Positions 10,680 through 22,484 of a stretch of 64,000 bases of DNA are shown here, one piece after another. Source of the stretch: Gautieria morchelliformis. Taxonomy: Eukaryota > Basidiomycota > Agaricomycetes > Gomphales > Gomphaceae. Both the position numbers and the translations under genes were made by a program. The notes under the pieces were generated by a model. That model searched no databases, was not told the origin of the DNA, and saw only the letters and a list, made by a program, of their open reading frames with translations. The stretch lies in the NCBI GenBank assembly GCA_015179125.1, contig WHVA01000204.1:119006-183005 (forward strand), in the 5' to 3' direction. Numbering within the stretch: position 1 is the stretch's first letter; each line of letters starts with the position of its first letter.

Positions 10680-10952
10680 GTCATATAAATTTAATGCCCG
10701 TTATCTAGAGGGGCTTTTGTCGCGTACTGGTACTGCACCTGTGAGGCTCATGGCGTAATCCAGGTGCATTGGCAGGAGATGAAGGTTGCCAATGCCCCTG
10801 CTACTACTACATGCATGGCTTATTCGGTTCAGAGTTACCATTTCCGTGAATTTACGCTGCATCTTTGCGCCCTCGGAAAGATCCGAGGTGAAAATTTAAC
10901 CACGCCGTGGCCGTGGCCGGCGCGTCACATGGTCTGCACGTGACAGATGCGT
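10680..10952 (-). other. Possible LTR remnant downstream of a degraded Gypsy
   Basis: On the minus strand this follows directly after the Gypsy pol stop. TGTCACGTGCAGACC at about 10943 could be an LTR start, but no second LTR or target duplication was found. CCTCGGAAAGATCCGAGG at about 10872-10889 is a small hairpin. Confidence 0.25.
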
Positions 10953-12243
10953 CTAGCGGCGTCTGGGGAGGTCGCGTGGCTTGCTCACCCCCCGAAGCTT
11001 TAGATAGCTATCTAGGGCTTCAAGGTCCTTGCAGGACGACATGGGTTCCCATGTCACGTCGCCTAGGGTCCAACGGACCTGGAACTCCAAGTCCGTCGAG
11101 TTTATCCATCGATGTGCGATAATCTTGTCAACGAGCCACTCCTCGTCGTCATTCGCTCCGAAGTCATAAAATGACTTGGCCTCACGACGAGGGAACAATT
11201 CGTCGTTGTTAGCCTCGTATCGCCGTATGAGGCTTGAATGGAAGACCAGCAAAATGCGACGGCTTTTCAGCTCATCGGGAAGATCAAGGGTCACCATCGA
11301 GGCATCGTTGTGAGCCTCGACGACGTGGTACGGTCCGATGTACCACGGGACTAGTTTTCTGGCTCTTCCTTTCGGGAGAGTTAGGTTTTGTGTTGAAAGG
11401 TAGACGCGGTCGTTGGCTGCGTACCTGTCACTCGCCATACGTTTCTTGTTTGCATGAAATGTTTCCGTCACTCGATGCTCTATGATTGCATCGTTTGCCG
11501 CCATCAGGTTCCATTTTGCCTGATGTGTGAACTGGGCTACCCCCTTGAACGGGGTGTCCACGGCTATGGGGAGGTCAATCCGCGGCATATAGCCATGGTT
11601 CAGCTCGAAAGGCGCGAACCCCATGGTCACGCTGATGTTGCTGTTGAGGGCGACCTCAACCATTGGGCATTTCAATGCCCAATCCTTCTGATCGTCTCTG
11701 ATGACCGCGCGCAATATCTGGCTGATTGAGCAGTTTGCCCGCTCGGTGGCTCCATCCGTTTGGGGATGGAAGGCAGTTGACATGAGGAGCTTAGTCCCCA
11801 TGAGTCGCTGTAGTTCACGCCAGAAGATCGACGTGAACTTCGAGTCTCTGTCCGAGACGATGGAGTCGGGAACTCCGTGGAATCGAACGACCTCGTTTAG
11901 AAACAGCCAGGCTACTCCCTTGGCTGACACGCTCGTCGTGGTTGGTACGAGGTGTACGAGCGACGTTAGTCGGTCAATGACTACCATCAGGTAGTCACAG
12001 TCATTGGATTTGGGCAGGGGCCCCATGAAGTCGATGCCAATCGACTGCTACGGCCTATCTGGAATGGGTAGGCTGTGTAGTAGGCCTTTGGGCTGTTATG
12101 GTCCGGTTTTCGTAATCTGACACCTCGCACACAATGTGCAGAACGCTTCTATGTCTGGGCTCATGCCCGGCCACCAATATGCTCTTCGAACGTAGTTCGA
12201 AGTCTTCAGATGGCCATAGTGGACGACTATCTAATGTGCCCAA
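10953..12243 (-). pseudogene. Ty3/Gypsy integrase with chromodomain (degenerate pol, 3' part)
   Basis: This fragment is the last third of a chromodomain Gypsy polyprotein. The integrase core reads DYLMVVIDRLT, then VSDRDSKFTSIFW, then HPQTDGATERAN, with the second D and the E of the DDE set visible. A C-terminal chromodomain follows (WLVDKIIAHRW, LEFQVRWTLGDVTWEP). The zinc-binding H2C2 part lies upstream at 12243-12055 in a different frame, so the region between 12026 and 12055 carries a frameshift and stops. It continues the RNase H fragment at 12420-13386 in the same direction. It differs clearly from the intact Gypsy at 16754-22946, so it belongs to another lineage and is older. Confidence 0.9.
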
Positions 12244-12419
12244 TCGATGATGATTTCAATCAGCTTCCTTCCCCCTTGAAGAACAGAGCAGGGGATGGCA
12301 ATGACATCTCTTTTGAGCTGGTTCTTAGTCCAGATCAGCCCATCATGGATCCCGAATCTCGGGTGCGTGTCCGGGTGCGCCATGATCTTTGTGAACATGG
12401 CGTCCCTGTCGTACGCATC

Positions 12420-13386
12420 TCATAGGACCTTATACAGGTCTATGCCTTGCTCAATGACCCGGCACAGGGGCATGCCGTCATTTCCTGCGGCGATGACTCG
12501 GATGTCATCGTCGTCGTTGTCGCGTGACGTGGCGATGTTCGCGGGCTCTGGTGAGCCCTCATTTAATGCGGCGGATTCTGTTACTCTCGCCTCTGTCTTC
12601 TCAGCGAGGCGTTTAGAGCGTCTTGTCGCCGTTGTTCGCAGCTCAATATACCGGTCAGTGGGCAATAACTCACCGTCCAGGTCTAAACGTACATCTGCGT
12701 TCACAAAGACGTGGTCCGGGTGATTGTCATCACTCGTGTCGTTCTCGTAGTAGCGCGACAGACAGTCCGCTACCTTGTTCTCTACACTGTCAACATGAAC
12801 AGTGTTGAAATTGAACCGGGAGAGAAACTCCCACCATCTGACCTGGCGGTCAGATAGGCTCTTTTGGGTCTCGAAGTACTCGAGCCCTTTGTGGTCTGTG
12901 ACAAGGGTGAACCTTCGCCTCAGCAGTTTGTCCTCCCATTTCATGAGAGCCTTGAGCACCGCGATCGTCTTGTGCTCGTGAGTCTGGTAGTGTTGCTGAG
13001 CAACACTGAACTTCTTTGACAAGAAGCCGGCAGGTCGACAGGTTTTCCAGTCAGGACCTTGGCCATAGGCCGCACCGACACCGGCTTTGGACCTGTCGGT
13101 GATCACCCAGATCGGCTCTGGGCACCTTGCGTCTACTGGACGCAGGATCGGGGCCTTACAGGCCCCCGCCTTAATGCTTTGCCAGCATTTGTCTAGTAGT
13201 GGAGTCCATTCGAATGGACGGTTATTAAGTGCACAGCCCGATAGTTGGGTGGTATATGCGCTAACATCTGGCATGTAGTGTGCCAGATACTGTACCAGCC
13301 TGAGGAAACACTGGACGTCATTGAACGTCCGTGGCCTACGCCACTCGTGGATGTGTTGCATCTTGTCCTTGTCAGCATGTACCCCT
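12420..13386 (-). pseudogene. Ty3/Gypsy RT end and RNase H (degenerate pol, middle part), cut by a copia LTR
   Basis: The minus-strand frame starts inside the copia LTR at 13386 with GVHADKDKMQHIHEW, the RT thumb region of Gypsy elements. It continues through FLRLVQYLAHYMPD. RNase H follows with VITDRSKAGVGAAYGQ, ETHEHKTIAVLKAL-like sequence and LVTDHKGLEYF, then NKVADCLSRYYE. The polymerase core with its YxDD is absent from the window, because the copia element at 13387 replaces everything upstream. The first catalytic aspartate of RNase H is present. Frame breaks separate this piece from the integrase fragment. Confidence 0.9.
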
Positions 13387-13925
13387 TGTTGGGTGCATTT
13401 ATGCACCTGCACCAAAATCAAGCCAAATAGATTCCACCATTAATATTTCTTTTGATTTTGACTTGAAACCATGCTGACATTCATTCTATGATTTGTCAAA
13501 ATTTTCTTTGATTTTTCGAAGTGTATTTCTACTTCTTTTCATGTTCTGTCCAACCGACCCTTTGTGGGTGGTTGTGGACAAGTTTCCTTTTTGAGCTGCG
13601 GCTGTTCACTACCGTGCTACGCTCTATGGGCGCTTAGCATGGCACACCGTGGCACCACGGGCGCTAAAGCGCCAGCTAGTAGTACATGCGCATGAGACAC
13701 ATTTCCCCCCTCTCTCAGTGACAACTAAATTCACTGAGAGAGGCAAGTAAATTAGTCTTGTTTCCTTTCGATTTGTTGACCTAGAAATCCTGTAGTGAAT
13801 TGATTTCTAGGTAGTGTATAATATATTTATAGTGACAACTAAATTCACTGAGAGAGTGAATTGATTTCTAGTCTTCTTTTGAGCACTAAGTCCGAACCTA
13901 CTGCCTATAATTCCTGTCCTCTACA
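13387..13925 (+). repeat. 5' LTR of a Ty1/copia element
   Basis: The 539-bp LTR starts TGTTGGGTGCATTTATGC and ends CTACA. It holds the hairpin CTCTCAGTGACAA...TTCACTGAGAG twice. It is related to the solo LTR at 2688-3183. The primer-binding site follows at once. It sits in an older Gypsy pol gene; no matching 3' LTR was found in the window. Confidence 0.9.
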
Positions 13926-13940
13926 GGATTATGGGCCCCG
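13926..13940 (+). promoter_or_regulatory. Copia primer-binding site complementary to the 5' half of initiator-Met tRNA
   Basis: GGATTATGGGCCCCG directly follows the LTR. It resembles the classical copia site GGTTATGGGCCCAG, which pairs with the half-molecule of tRNA-iMet cleaved in the anticodon loop. The gag start codon (13931-13933) lies inside it. Confidence 0.75.
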
Positions 13941-15113
13941 GAGACACTTCACCGAAGCTTTTGGGTGTTGAGAAGCTTGCTACAGATGGAAGTAATTGGC
14001 CATTGTGGCGAGCCACTCTTATCAGCTATTTTGAGTCCAAAAATCTACTCAAGCATGTAGAAGGGAGAGTCACTCGACCTCCTGATCCTCCAGTTATGCC
14101 CCCAGGCCATATTCTTACAGAAGCTGAGGAAACTCAGATGGATAAGGCTGAGGAGAAGCTGGAGAGATATCTTGCTAGAGAAGGACAAGCCAAGACCCAA
14201 ATTATCATCTCAGTGTCAGAGTCAATAGCTCTGATGCTACAGAAACAAAAGACAGCAAAAGAGAATTGGGATGCACTGGTCAATGAAATGACCAAAAAGC
14301 CCAAGATGGTCCTCACCAGCCTGCAGAGACAACTCCGCAGTATGAGATGTCCTGAGGATGGAGACTTGAGAGGTCATTTGGACAAGGCCCAAGACCTATA
14401 TGCTCGTCTTAATGAGATGGGAGCCAGAGTTTCTGAAGAAGAATTTATGGACATAATCCTTGCGTCACTTCCACCATCCTATGAGGCAGTCATGAATTCC
14501 CTCACCACTTTGCTTGAAGAATGGGAGACCATTAGTCCCTGATGACATTATTAGGGTACTAAAGGCTCAGTATGACAGGAAGAAAACACTCCCGCAAGAA
14601 GAGCAGGTGTTTATTGGTTCATCTACCAAGAAGGACCAGAAGGGGCAGAAGGCGCATACATGCACCAACTGCAAAAAGCCTGGACATTCTATCGAAAATT
14701 GCTGGCTAAAGGAGGTGGTAAAGAAGGTCAAGGACCACGTCAGAAGAAAAAGGCCAAAGGCAAAAAGAAGAAGAAGGGTAAAGCAAAAGCGAATGTTGCC
14801 GATGAAGACACCTCTTCTGAGGAAAGTGATGATGGGCATCTTGCCTTCACCAATTTTGACGAGTGCTCTAATTTTAATTCGAGCACATCCTCAGGAGTTG
14901 TAGTGATACTCGACACCGGAACGACATCGCATATGACACCTCATAAACATTTATTGAGGAACTACTGTCAATTCTCACAGCCAAGGACTATCCAAGCAGC
15001 CAACAAAGGCACTTTTGATGCCTTCGGCTCAGGACTGCTCATATTATCCAATAAGGTGGGAGACAAAACAGTAGAAGTCATGTTGCAAGGCACATACTAT
15101 GCACCAAACAGAT
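13931..15113 (+). pseudogene. Ty1/copia gag and protease, frameshifted and truncated
   Basis: The first 204 codons from ATG 13931 are a copia Gag (UBN2-type) with NWPLWRATLISYFESKNLL and ILASLPPSYEAVMNSL. The frame then shifts near 14530 to a stretch holding the zinc knuckle CTNCKKPGHSIENC (C-X2-C-X4-H-X4-C). A second shift near 14700 leads to a lysine-rich linker and the aspartic protease VILDTGTTSHMTPHKHLL. Sequence typical of the protease end (LQGTYYAPN) is followed by an abrupt loss of similarity near 15113. The next copia motif, TLVSIGQCDDAGYDI, is found at about 23820, so later insertions split the element. Confidence 0.88.
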
Positions 15114-16753
15114 TGAGGCTCAGCTGGAATTACTGGGAGAGCCATCCTGCCGGACTTGTGGGCGCTTGAGTGACCAGAGGTCCGAAAATACGGTTACCGC
15201 CGAGGTGTCCAGCGGAGTTTGAAATTGAAAGTCCATGACAGAGTTGTGGGTGTAAATGGACACACAACTCTGCAATAGCCGAAATAAGGCATTTTGGGCC
15301 AAGTAAATTGCGGAAAAATATGGAAAAATAGGGGAACGATGGAGGGATGTTTGAAATACTCCCACAATTTCTTATAGCTTCGTGTATATGCTATAACTCA
15401 TGAAAAAGTGGAAATACACTGGTATGAGCCAATTGTAGCTGGTTGAACAGCTGATTCCCCAGCAGACGAGCACCCACAAGGTGAAGCTGAAGGATGAGGA
15501 CATCAGCAACCCCATCAACGTGGCCTGGGGATGGTTCCTTGTTATGATATACGCAACTATTCTATTTTAAGTCATCTATGTACACAACGAAACTAATAAA
15601 AGAAGAAAGAAAGAAAAACGACCAAAAAAAAGAATAGGAACGACACTTACGACGGACATCGACACAGACGACAGATACACGACATCACGAATGGCTACCT
15701 AATCTACAGATTAGATAAGATGCAGGGATACGAGTGTTGACCATGTGTGGTCAATCAGAGACAGCGCGCTTATCGACTGATGGCATCGGCCATGATGTCG
15801 ACAGGCGCCAGGCCACAGGCACCAAACAGGTGCGGGTACCAAACGCCGCAGAGGAATGTAGGGTGTGCAGGCGCATCGGACGTCGCAGAATGATTTCAGA
15901 ATATCATTCCTAACATGTGTGTTCAAACAGCTGCCCCACAGAAGAGGCACAGAGATGGCGGTTCCATCACCAAGAGCAGCATTTATGTTGCACAAGAGAA
16001 GTTTTAGTTTACATCCCCATTGTACTCCATGACACGTCCAACTGACTACTATCTTGACACCATGTAGACAGGGGCTTTGTATAATAGTTACAAGACTCTA
16101 TTCCAAAGCTTAACACCCTGACACTATCCCCATCACTTCCAAGGCTTTATGACTATAAGTAGTCACCCCCTTTAGTTACATGTAGTTTTTTGACCCATTG
16201 ACCCACTATCTTGAACACTAGTAGTCACCACTATTATAGTATAAGTAGCTACTACAAATGTATGAACAGATCATCCAGAATTTACTGTTTCACCCTGTTT
16301 TGGAACCCTTCAAGACTTTGGTGTCAGAGCTAACACTTTGGTCTATCAGAACGTGTCATATACGAAACTGCAAGAATATTAAACACTACTGGCGTAATGA
16401 ATAACAAACTATTAGTCTGTAGGTTCGAGGGCGACTATCGGGGTCCAAGTATTCCAAAAAGATAGGAATGGCTTCACAGGAGAGTTTGTAAGTGGACTGA
16501 CCCGATTAACGTCAATGCACTGCAATAAACGAGCGACAAGGGTTTAAGAAGTGACTTGTGAAAGTCACTGAACAGGAAAGTCACTGATCAGTTCGTCTCG
16601 GGTATTGGAGAGCTAATTGACAAGGAAATCGATTGTCAGACTCACTCTGCAGAATTTCACCTAGAGTGTTAGTCTGGGTGGCTAAGTAGAAACGCAACTA
16701 CTTAACTGAGAATTAATACACTAAGTAAGTGTAATAACCCTAGCTGGGGTTAG
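15114..16753. other. Insertion debris between copia fragments, no intact gene
   Basis: Three points stand out. A hairpin CAGAGTTGTG...CACAACTCTG lies at 15239-15272, and a related one at 23763-23798. About 28 open codons reading HKVKLKDEDISNPINVAWGW at about 15480-15540 look like a stray host exon. TTTGGTGTCAGAGC at about 16318 resembles a tRNA-Met-type primer-binding site, suggesting the end of an old LTR just before it. None could be tied to a complete element. The 6.2-kb Gypsy interrupts this material at 16753. Confidence 0.4.
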
Positions 16754-17216
16754 TGTAAGGGCAACCCTGGCTAGTTGTGGAGATCACACTACCACACAAC
16801 TGACAAGGGGAAATCCAAAGTCTGTATAAATGAACAGAGCATACAAGAGAGGGGATTCTCACCTGACAAGGGGAAATCCAAAGAGAAAAGTCTAAGGACC
16901 CCCAATGTCAGCGAGCCCGTATTATACTACGCTGCGCAGCCAGGGACAACACTTGGCACCCGCCATCAACCCTGCACCTCCCTGACCCTTGATCGACCCT
17001 TGATGTCACCTATTACGCGAGTCGCTTGATTTCCGACACTGTTCCGAGGGTGGAACTCGGAAATTGGAGTGGAACTGGGAAGGCGAACAGAACTGGTGGA
17101 AGTTCTCCCAGAAGCGGAATCATTTCCGAGAGCGGAGGCGGAGATGGAATCGGAATCGGAAGCGGAGTCGGAAATGGAGTCGGAACTGGGAATGGAAAAC
17201 AGGGTGTCCCCTGACA
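16754..17216 (-). repeat. 3' LTR of the Gypsy element
   Basis: 463 bp. The start of the LTR (its U3) encodes the last 83 residues of the pol frame. It contains two copies of CTGACAAGGGGAAATCCAAAG and a (T)CGGAA-rich stretch. Confidence 0.97.
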
Positions 17217-20200
17217 TCACCCCCTCTCTAGCGTGCTGCGTCCTCGAAGCACGGGACACGAGGGATTGAAATGCCAACGAGCGGATCCGGCGAGGGGCAC
17301 CGGGATGTGTCCTATAGAACTCCCCGAGCTTGTCCGGGGCGGAAACATCTTGCTCCGGGACCCACGAATTCTCTTCGTACCCATACCCTTCCCATTTCAC
17401 GAGGAATTGGAGTCGTCCTCGCACAAACCGGCTGTCCAGGATCCGTTCCACCACATAGTGCTCCTCCCCATCTACAATCTCTGGCAGAGGTGGCGGATGA
17501 GCCTTCCGACCTGGAATTGGGTCCTCAAGCATAGGGAGTAACTTCACCACGTTGAAGACGGGGTGGAGGTGGGACATGGACATCGGAAGTCGCAGGCGGT
17601 ATGCATTCCGTCCAACCCTCCACGTCACTGTGAAGGGCCCAAGGTAGCGGTGGGCAAGCTTCTGTGAAGGGCGTGTGGTGCGGATGTCACTTGCATCTAG
17701 ATACACCTTGTCTCCAACTTGGTATTCTGGGGCAGGAACCCGGCGTTGGTTGTAGTACCTCGCCATGTCATCCTTGGCCTTTGCAAGGGCCGACTTGGCT
17801 TCCGAAAGGGTGGAGTCCATGCGGTCTCGGAACTCATTGACCGTCTCGAGTCGGGACTCAGCCTGGCGTGGTTCGAAGCCCATCCGCGGGTGTCGTCCGG
17901 AGTCGAGCATGAAGGGAGTCTGTTGTGTGGCGGAATGGACATGGTTGTTGTATTGGAATTCCGCCAGCGGAAGTAATTCATCCCAGTCGTCCTGCCTCTC
18001 ATTGACAAAGAGGCGGAGATATTGCTCCAACTCCTGATTGACCCGTTCCGTCTGTCCGTCACCCTGCGGATGGTACGCCGTGGTGGTAGCTAGCTTTATG
18101 CCGAGCAGGCGGTAGAGCTCCCGAGTCAGTTCCGCGACAAACTGCGGACCTCGGTCGGAAACAACTTGCTTCGGGAGCCCATGCAACTTCCAGACATGGG
18201 CAAGGAACAGGCGGGCCGCTCCGAGGGCTGTGATCGTCGTGTGCGTCGGAATGAAGTGGGACACCTTGCTTACCGAATCCACGACGTTCATGATCGCGTC
18301 GTAGCCATGAGACTCTGGGAGTTCAACAATGAAGTCGACGCTGATGGTGTCCCAGCGGGATTCGGGAATCGGGAGCGGAACAAGTTCTCCGACGGGTGGA
18401 TGTCGTTGCGCTTTGGTTCGGAGACAAAGGTCACATGTCTTCACGTACTGTCCAATGTAGCGGGACATCTGAGGCCACCAGTAATTCCGAGCCACTAACT
18501 CCAGCGTCTTCCACCTGCCAGCATGCCCAGCGACCCGTGTGTCATGGTGCTGGGACACGATGCGGCGGCGGAGGTCCGCCCCATCTGGAACGTAGACCTT
18601 GCCTCTGAAGTGGAGCAGCCCATCCCGTTCCGACCATTCCGCTGCCCGTACAGACCGTGAGTGCCCTTTCCGAAGTTCCTCCACTGCCTTCACCACCGAC
18701 TCCTCCTTCTCTCCATTCCGATACTGTCTCCGGATGTCCCGGAGCATTTCCGCTTCCGCTCCAACTGCAGTCACTCCTTCTAGGGCGCGGATTGCAAAGA
18801 GACTTGGGCGGAGCAGTGTCATATCCGCATTGTCTCCGCTTCCGCTTCCATGATCCGCACGGCGGGATAGGGCATCGGGCTTGCCCATGGTGCGGCCGGG
18901 GCGGTGGTGGAGCATGAAGTCAAACCGGGACAGGTGTAGGGACCACCGTGCTTGTCGTCGGTTCAACTTCTTAGACGTGCGGAAATACTCAAGGTTCTTG
19001 TGGTCTGTCCAGATCTCAAATGGGCATAGAGCACCCTCGAGGAAGTGTCGCCACTCCTCCAGCGCTCGGATGATTGCCAGCATCTCCTTGTCATGGATCT
19101 CGTAGTTCCGCTCGACCGGACTGAGACTCTTAGAGAAGAAGGCAATCGGATGCCACCCCCCACCTTCTTCCGATGACTGTTGCGACAAGACCGCTCCGGT
19201 AGCTGCGTCGGAAGAATCCACCTCCACTCGGTAAGGGTGAGAGTCGTCGGGAAAGATCAGGACCGGGGCGGAAGTGATCAGCTCTTTGAGTTTGTCAAAG
19301 GAGGCCCGTTCCGGCTCTCCCCACCGCCATCCAACCTCCTTCTTGGTGAGGTCGAAGAGGGCACGGGCGTGGCAGGAGAAGTCCTTGATGAACCGCCGGT
19401 AGAAATTGACAAACCCAATGAAGGACTGGACTTCCTTCTTGTTCCGCGGCACCGGCCAATCCGACACACCGGAAACCTTGACGGGGTCCATTTCCACCTT
19501 TCCTTCCGACACGATCACCCCAAGATACTCTATCCGCGTCCGCTCAAATTCGCACTTTTCCGGCTTGAGACACAGGTTGTACTCCCGGAGTCGTTCCAGC
19601 ACTCTCCGCACGACTTCCCGATGTTCGGACATTGTTTTTGTGAAGATGAGGATGTCATCGAGGTAGACGCAGACAACCCCTTCTGCTATCATGTCACGGA
19701 AAATGTCATTCATCATTGTCTGGAACGTGGCAGGACTGTTGGTGAGGCCAAAGAACATGACCTGTGGCTCAAAGAGTCCTCGGTTGGTGCGGAATGCGGC
19801 CTTCCACTCATCTCCCTCCCGGATCCGGACATTATTGAAGCCCCAGCGGACATCCAGCTTGGTGAAGTACTTCGCCCCGCGGAGTTGTGTGATCAATTCG
19901 GAAATGAGCGGAATGGGGTACCGGTTCTTGATCGTGATCGCATTCAAGGCCCGGTAATCCTGCACAAGTCTGAGCGAGCCGTCCTTCTTCTTGATGAAGA
20001 ACACCGGAGATGCCATGGGTGACTTGGAGGGGCGGATCCTCCCTGTACGGAGATTTTCCGCAAGGAATGCATCGAGCTCTACCTGCTCCTTGGGTGACAG
20101 CGGGTAGACCTTGCAGTTGGTGGGCTTCGACCCAGGCTCTAACTCGATGGCATGGTCCCACAGTTTCCGCGGAGGCAGGGCATCAAACGACTCCTTGGAG

Positions 20201-21057
20201 AAGACGTCCTCAAACTCCCGCAGGTACTCCGGAATTTCCGCCTCCACTCTATCATACCTCTTAGAGGCTTCAGCAAGGCGTTGCGAAAGATTTCCGGTGG
20301 CGCGGATGTGTTCCGCCTCCGGCGGAAGGTTTACGTACAGCAAGCGCTCCCCTTCCGTCAGAGCGTCTTCCAGGCCGAGTCGGATGACGTCGGAATCGGA
20401 ATTGGAAGGGGGATCCGGGTCAAATTCCGCTTCCGAGTCTTCTTCTGCAAGCAGTGGATGGGGGCCGGAACGACATGTCTGTATGAGCCGTTCGGTCTTC
20501 CGCTGCTCCTGGTGCTCCTTCCGCACTTCCGACCGGCACATGTGACACTTGGCTGGACATCGACTCATCAGTACCTTCCGAGTCTGCCAATTGATCTCCG
20601 GGTTGTGCTCTTGAAGCCAGGTAAACCCAAGGATGATGTCTTGCTTCCCCAGGCTGGTGACAGCGAAGGAAGTGCGTTCCGAGTGCCCATCGTAGCGGAG
20701 AATTGTGTCCACTATCTCCGTGATGGACCCTGCCTCATTGGGGCTTCCATCCACATTGAACACCGGGATTGCACGTTGCAACTTCCGCGTCGTCAGTCGG
20801 TTCCGTTCCACATAGTCCCGGTCCATAAACTGACCAGTGGCCCCGCAATCGACAAGGGCGGGTCCGGATTTGACTTCCGCCGTATCTGTCGTCTGGATCT
20901 CTACCTTAATGACTAGTGACTTGGGGCCAGGGGTGGCAGCAACGACATAGCGCTTCGGAAGGCGTCTCTCCCAAGGGCGGATGCGGGATAGACGGGGTGT
21001 CGGATTTGGCTTTTGTGTGACTTTATCCGGTGGGTCTGTATGAAGTGAGGGGAGTCA
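16966..21057 (-). CDS. Ty3/Gypsy Pol: protease, reverse transcriptase, RNase H, integrase, chromodomain
   Basis: The frame is open from about 21057 to the stop at 16966; the first ATG is at 20826, and residue numbers below count from it. The protease motif DCGATG lies just before that ATG, so translation must enter from gag, as in other gag-pol elements. RT spans about 240-440 (D325; YLDD with D390 and D391). RNase H spans about 530-655 (D537, E581, D608). The integrase zinc site uses H761, H768, C798 and C801, and its catalytic residues are D831, D891 and E927 with the expected 35-residue D-E spacing. A chromodomain lies at about 1123-1175 (YVVERILDSR, FLVKWEGY). Residues 1204-1286 are encoded inside the 3' LTR. 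The protease site has Cys where most relatives have Ser. No stop or frameshift was seen, so pol may be functional. Confidence 0.95.
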
Positions 21058-21122
21058 GGGCTTTTCATTCTCTACTTCAAGACAGGCAAACCGGTTATGT
21101 ACAGGCAGCAGGGGCACACATC

Positions 21123-22310
21123 TCACCCGCTGCGCGTCACAAAATCCGACGCATCTTCCGCTTCCGATGCGCCATGTTCCGCATTTTCGGAAACTCCTTG
21201 CGCAGTAGGCACTCCGCTTATGTCCGCAAGTGCGAGGAACTCTGGAAGGAGCTCGAGTTTCTCCTCTGTGGTCATAAGCCGGATGTCAAATGCTTGGGGG
21301 CACTCGCGGGCATAGTGGCCTGGTTGTTGACATCGGAAGCAGGTGATAGTTCCGCGGCCTTTTCCGCGCATGCGGTCAACATCCATCGGGGCAGGGCCAC
21401 TCTTCGAGGGAGGAGGGCTATGGTTCCTAATAGGAGCGGGCGGAGAAAGCGTCGGAAATACTTTCCGCATGGGAATGAATGCGCTTCCGGATTTTGGCAC
21501 AGGTGGAGTAGGACGAGTGGAACTGCGCGTCATATTCCGGCTCGTCTCCACGAAGGCCTCATTTGCTTCCCTGTTCCGGGACACCCTCTGTGCAGCTTGG
21601 TACCACCCTTCCGGGTCATCAAAGTCCGGAGCTCCATCCCCAAGCAGCGCAACTTGGTTCTGGAGTGTCGGATCGAGTCCTCGTCGGAATTTGATGACGA
21701 TCGTCTTGTCGTCATCATACTCCGCAAGGTCGATGAGCTCCTGGAAGCGATCGATATAGTCATCGACCGGATCCTTGGCCTGGTACCAGCTGGTCCCTCG
21801 AGCTTCGTAAGGGCTGTGAGCTGCTCATTTTTTGGGCAGAACTGGTCGGAAAATGTTTTCTCGAAGGCGTCCCAGTCTCGGAAGTAGTTCCCCTTGCCCT
21901 TTGCTTCATGTCGGATCACCTTGTTTGCAAAACGGGATGCGCGGTCCGACTTGAAAAAGGACAATGCCCAGTGAATCCGAGCCTGGTCGTTCGGAAAGAG
22001 GTCTCCGACAATTGCGAAGTAGATGCTGCATGTGTTGAAGAATGCGCGTCCCTTCTCCCGATCTCCGTCAAAGTCCGCCGGAGTTGCGGGTTTGACCTTC
22101 GCTAACTTCGCGGACTTCCTCTCCTCCGCTAGTTCCGCTTTTCCGAAATCCGGATCATCCAACATTTCATTTCCACCACCTTGTGGAATATCTAACTTAG
22201 CCAAAATCGCTTGTAAGGCTGTTTCAATCGCGTCGGTCTTCATCCGGTTCCGCGTCAATTCCTCCTCCATATTCCGAAGACGATCGTCCGGATCCATGTC
22301 GGAAGGAGAA
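21123..22310 (-). pseudogene. Ty3/Gypsy Gag with zinc knuckle, single frameshift
   Basis: The likely start is the ATG near 22298 (MDPDDRLRNMEEEL), although the frame is open back to 22495 inside the 5' LTR. A coiled-coil-like N-terminus and PATPADFDGDREKGRAFFN (capsid) follow. Near 21810 the frame breaks after ALTKLEG, and the family sequence WYQAKDPVDDYIDRFQEL continues in the next frame, consistent with one lost base. The second part ends with a zinc knuckle CFRCQQPGHYARECP (C-X2-C-X4-H-X4-C) and a stop at 21123. Pol opens about 60 nt further on in another frame. This is a decayed base or a sequencing error; the position is not the gag-pol junction, so programmed frameshifting is unlikely. 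Confidence 0.88.
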
Positions 22311-22484
22311 ATGTGGGACGGGATTTCCGGGGTTGGGAGCTCGACGTAAGAAGAAGGGCTGTCGTACGCTGTGTGTGCGGAAGAGGTTGCGATCTCCGAG
22401 TCGCTGTCTCCGATTCCGAACGCACCTATGGCGGCTGCGACACGCAGTACGACCGCCGGTCCTCTATGGGAGAGACTTTTCTGC

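Noticed and set aside
16318..16335. Primer-binding site TGGTGTCAGAGC proving a second LTR element
   Set aside because: Resemblance only; the bases before it do not end in CA as an LTR should and no partner LTR was found.
16410..16435. tRNA T-arm-like GGTTCGAGG
   Set aside because: No matching acceptor, D or anticodon arms upstream.
17765..20916. Several long open frames antisense to the Gypsy pol gene (for example 19180-20022)
   Set aside because: They are shadows of a strongly supported pol frame in GC-biased sequence and have no motifs of their own.
21800..21820. Programmed frameshift in Gypsy gag
   Set aside because: The shift lies in the middle of capsid, not at the gag-pol boundary, and no slippery site was seen; decay or error is simpler.
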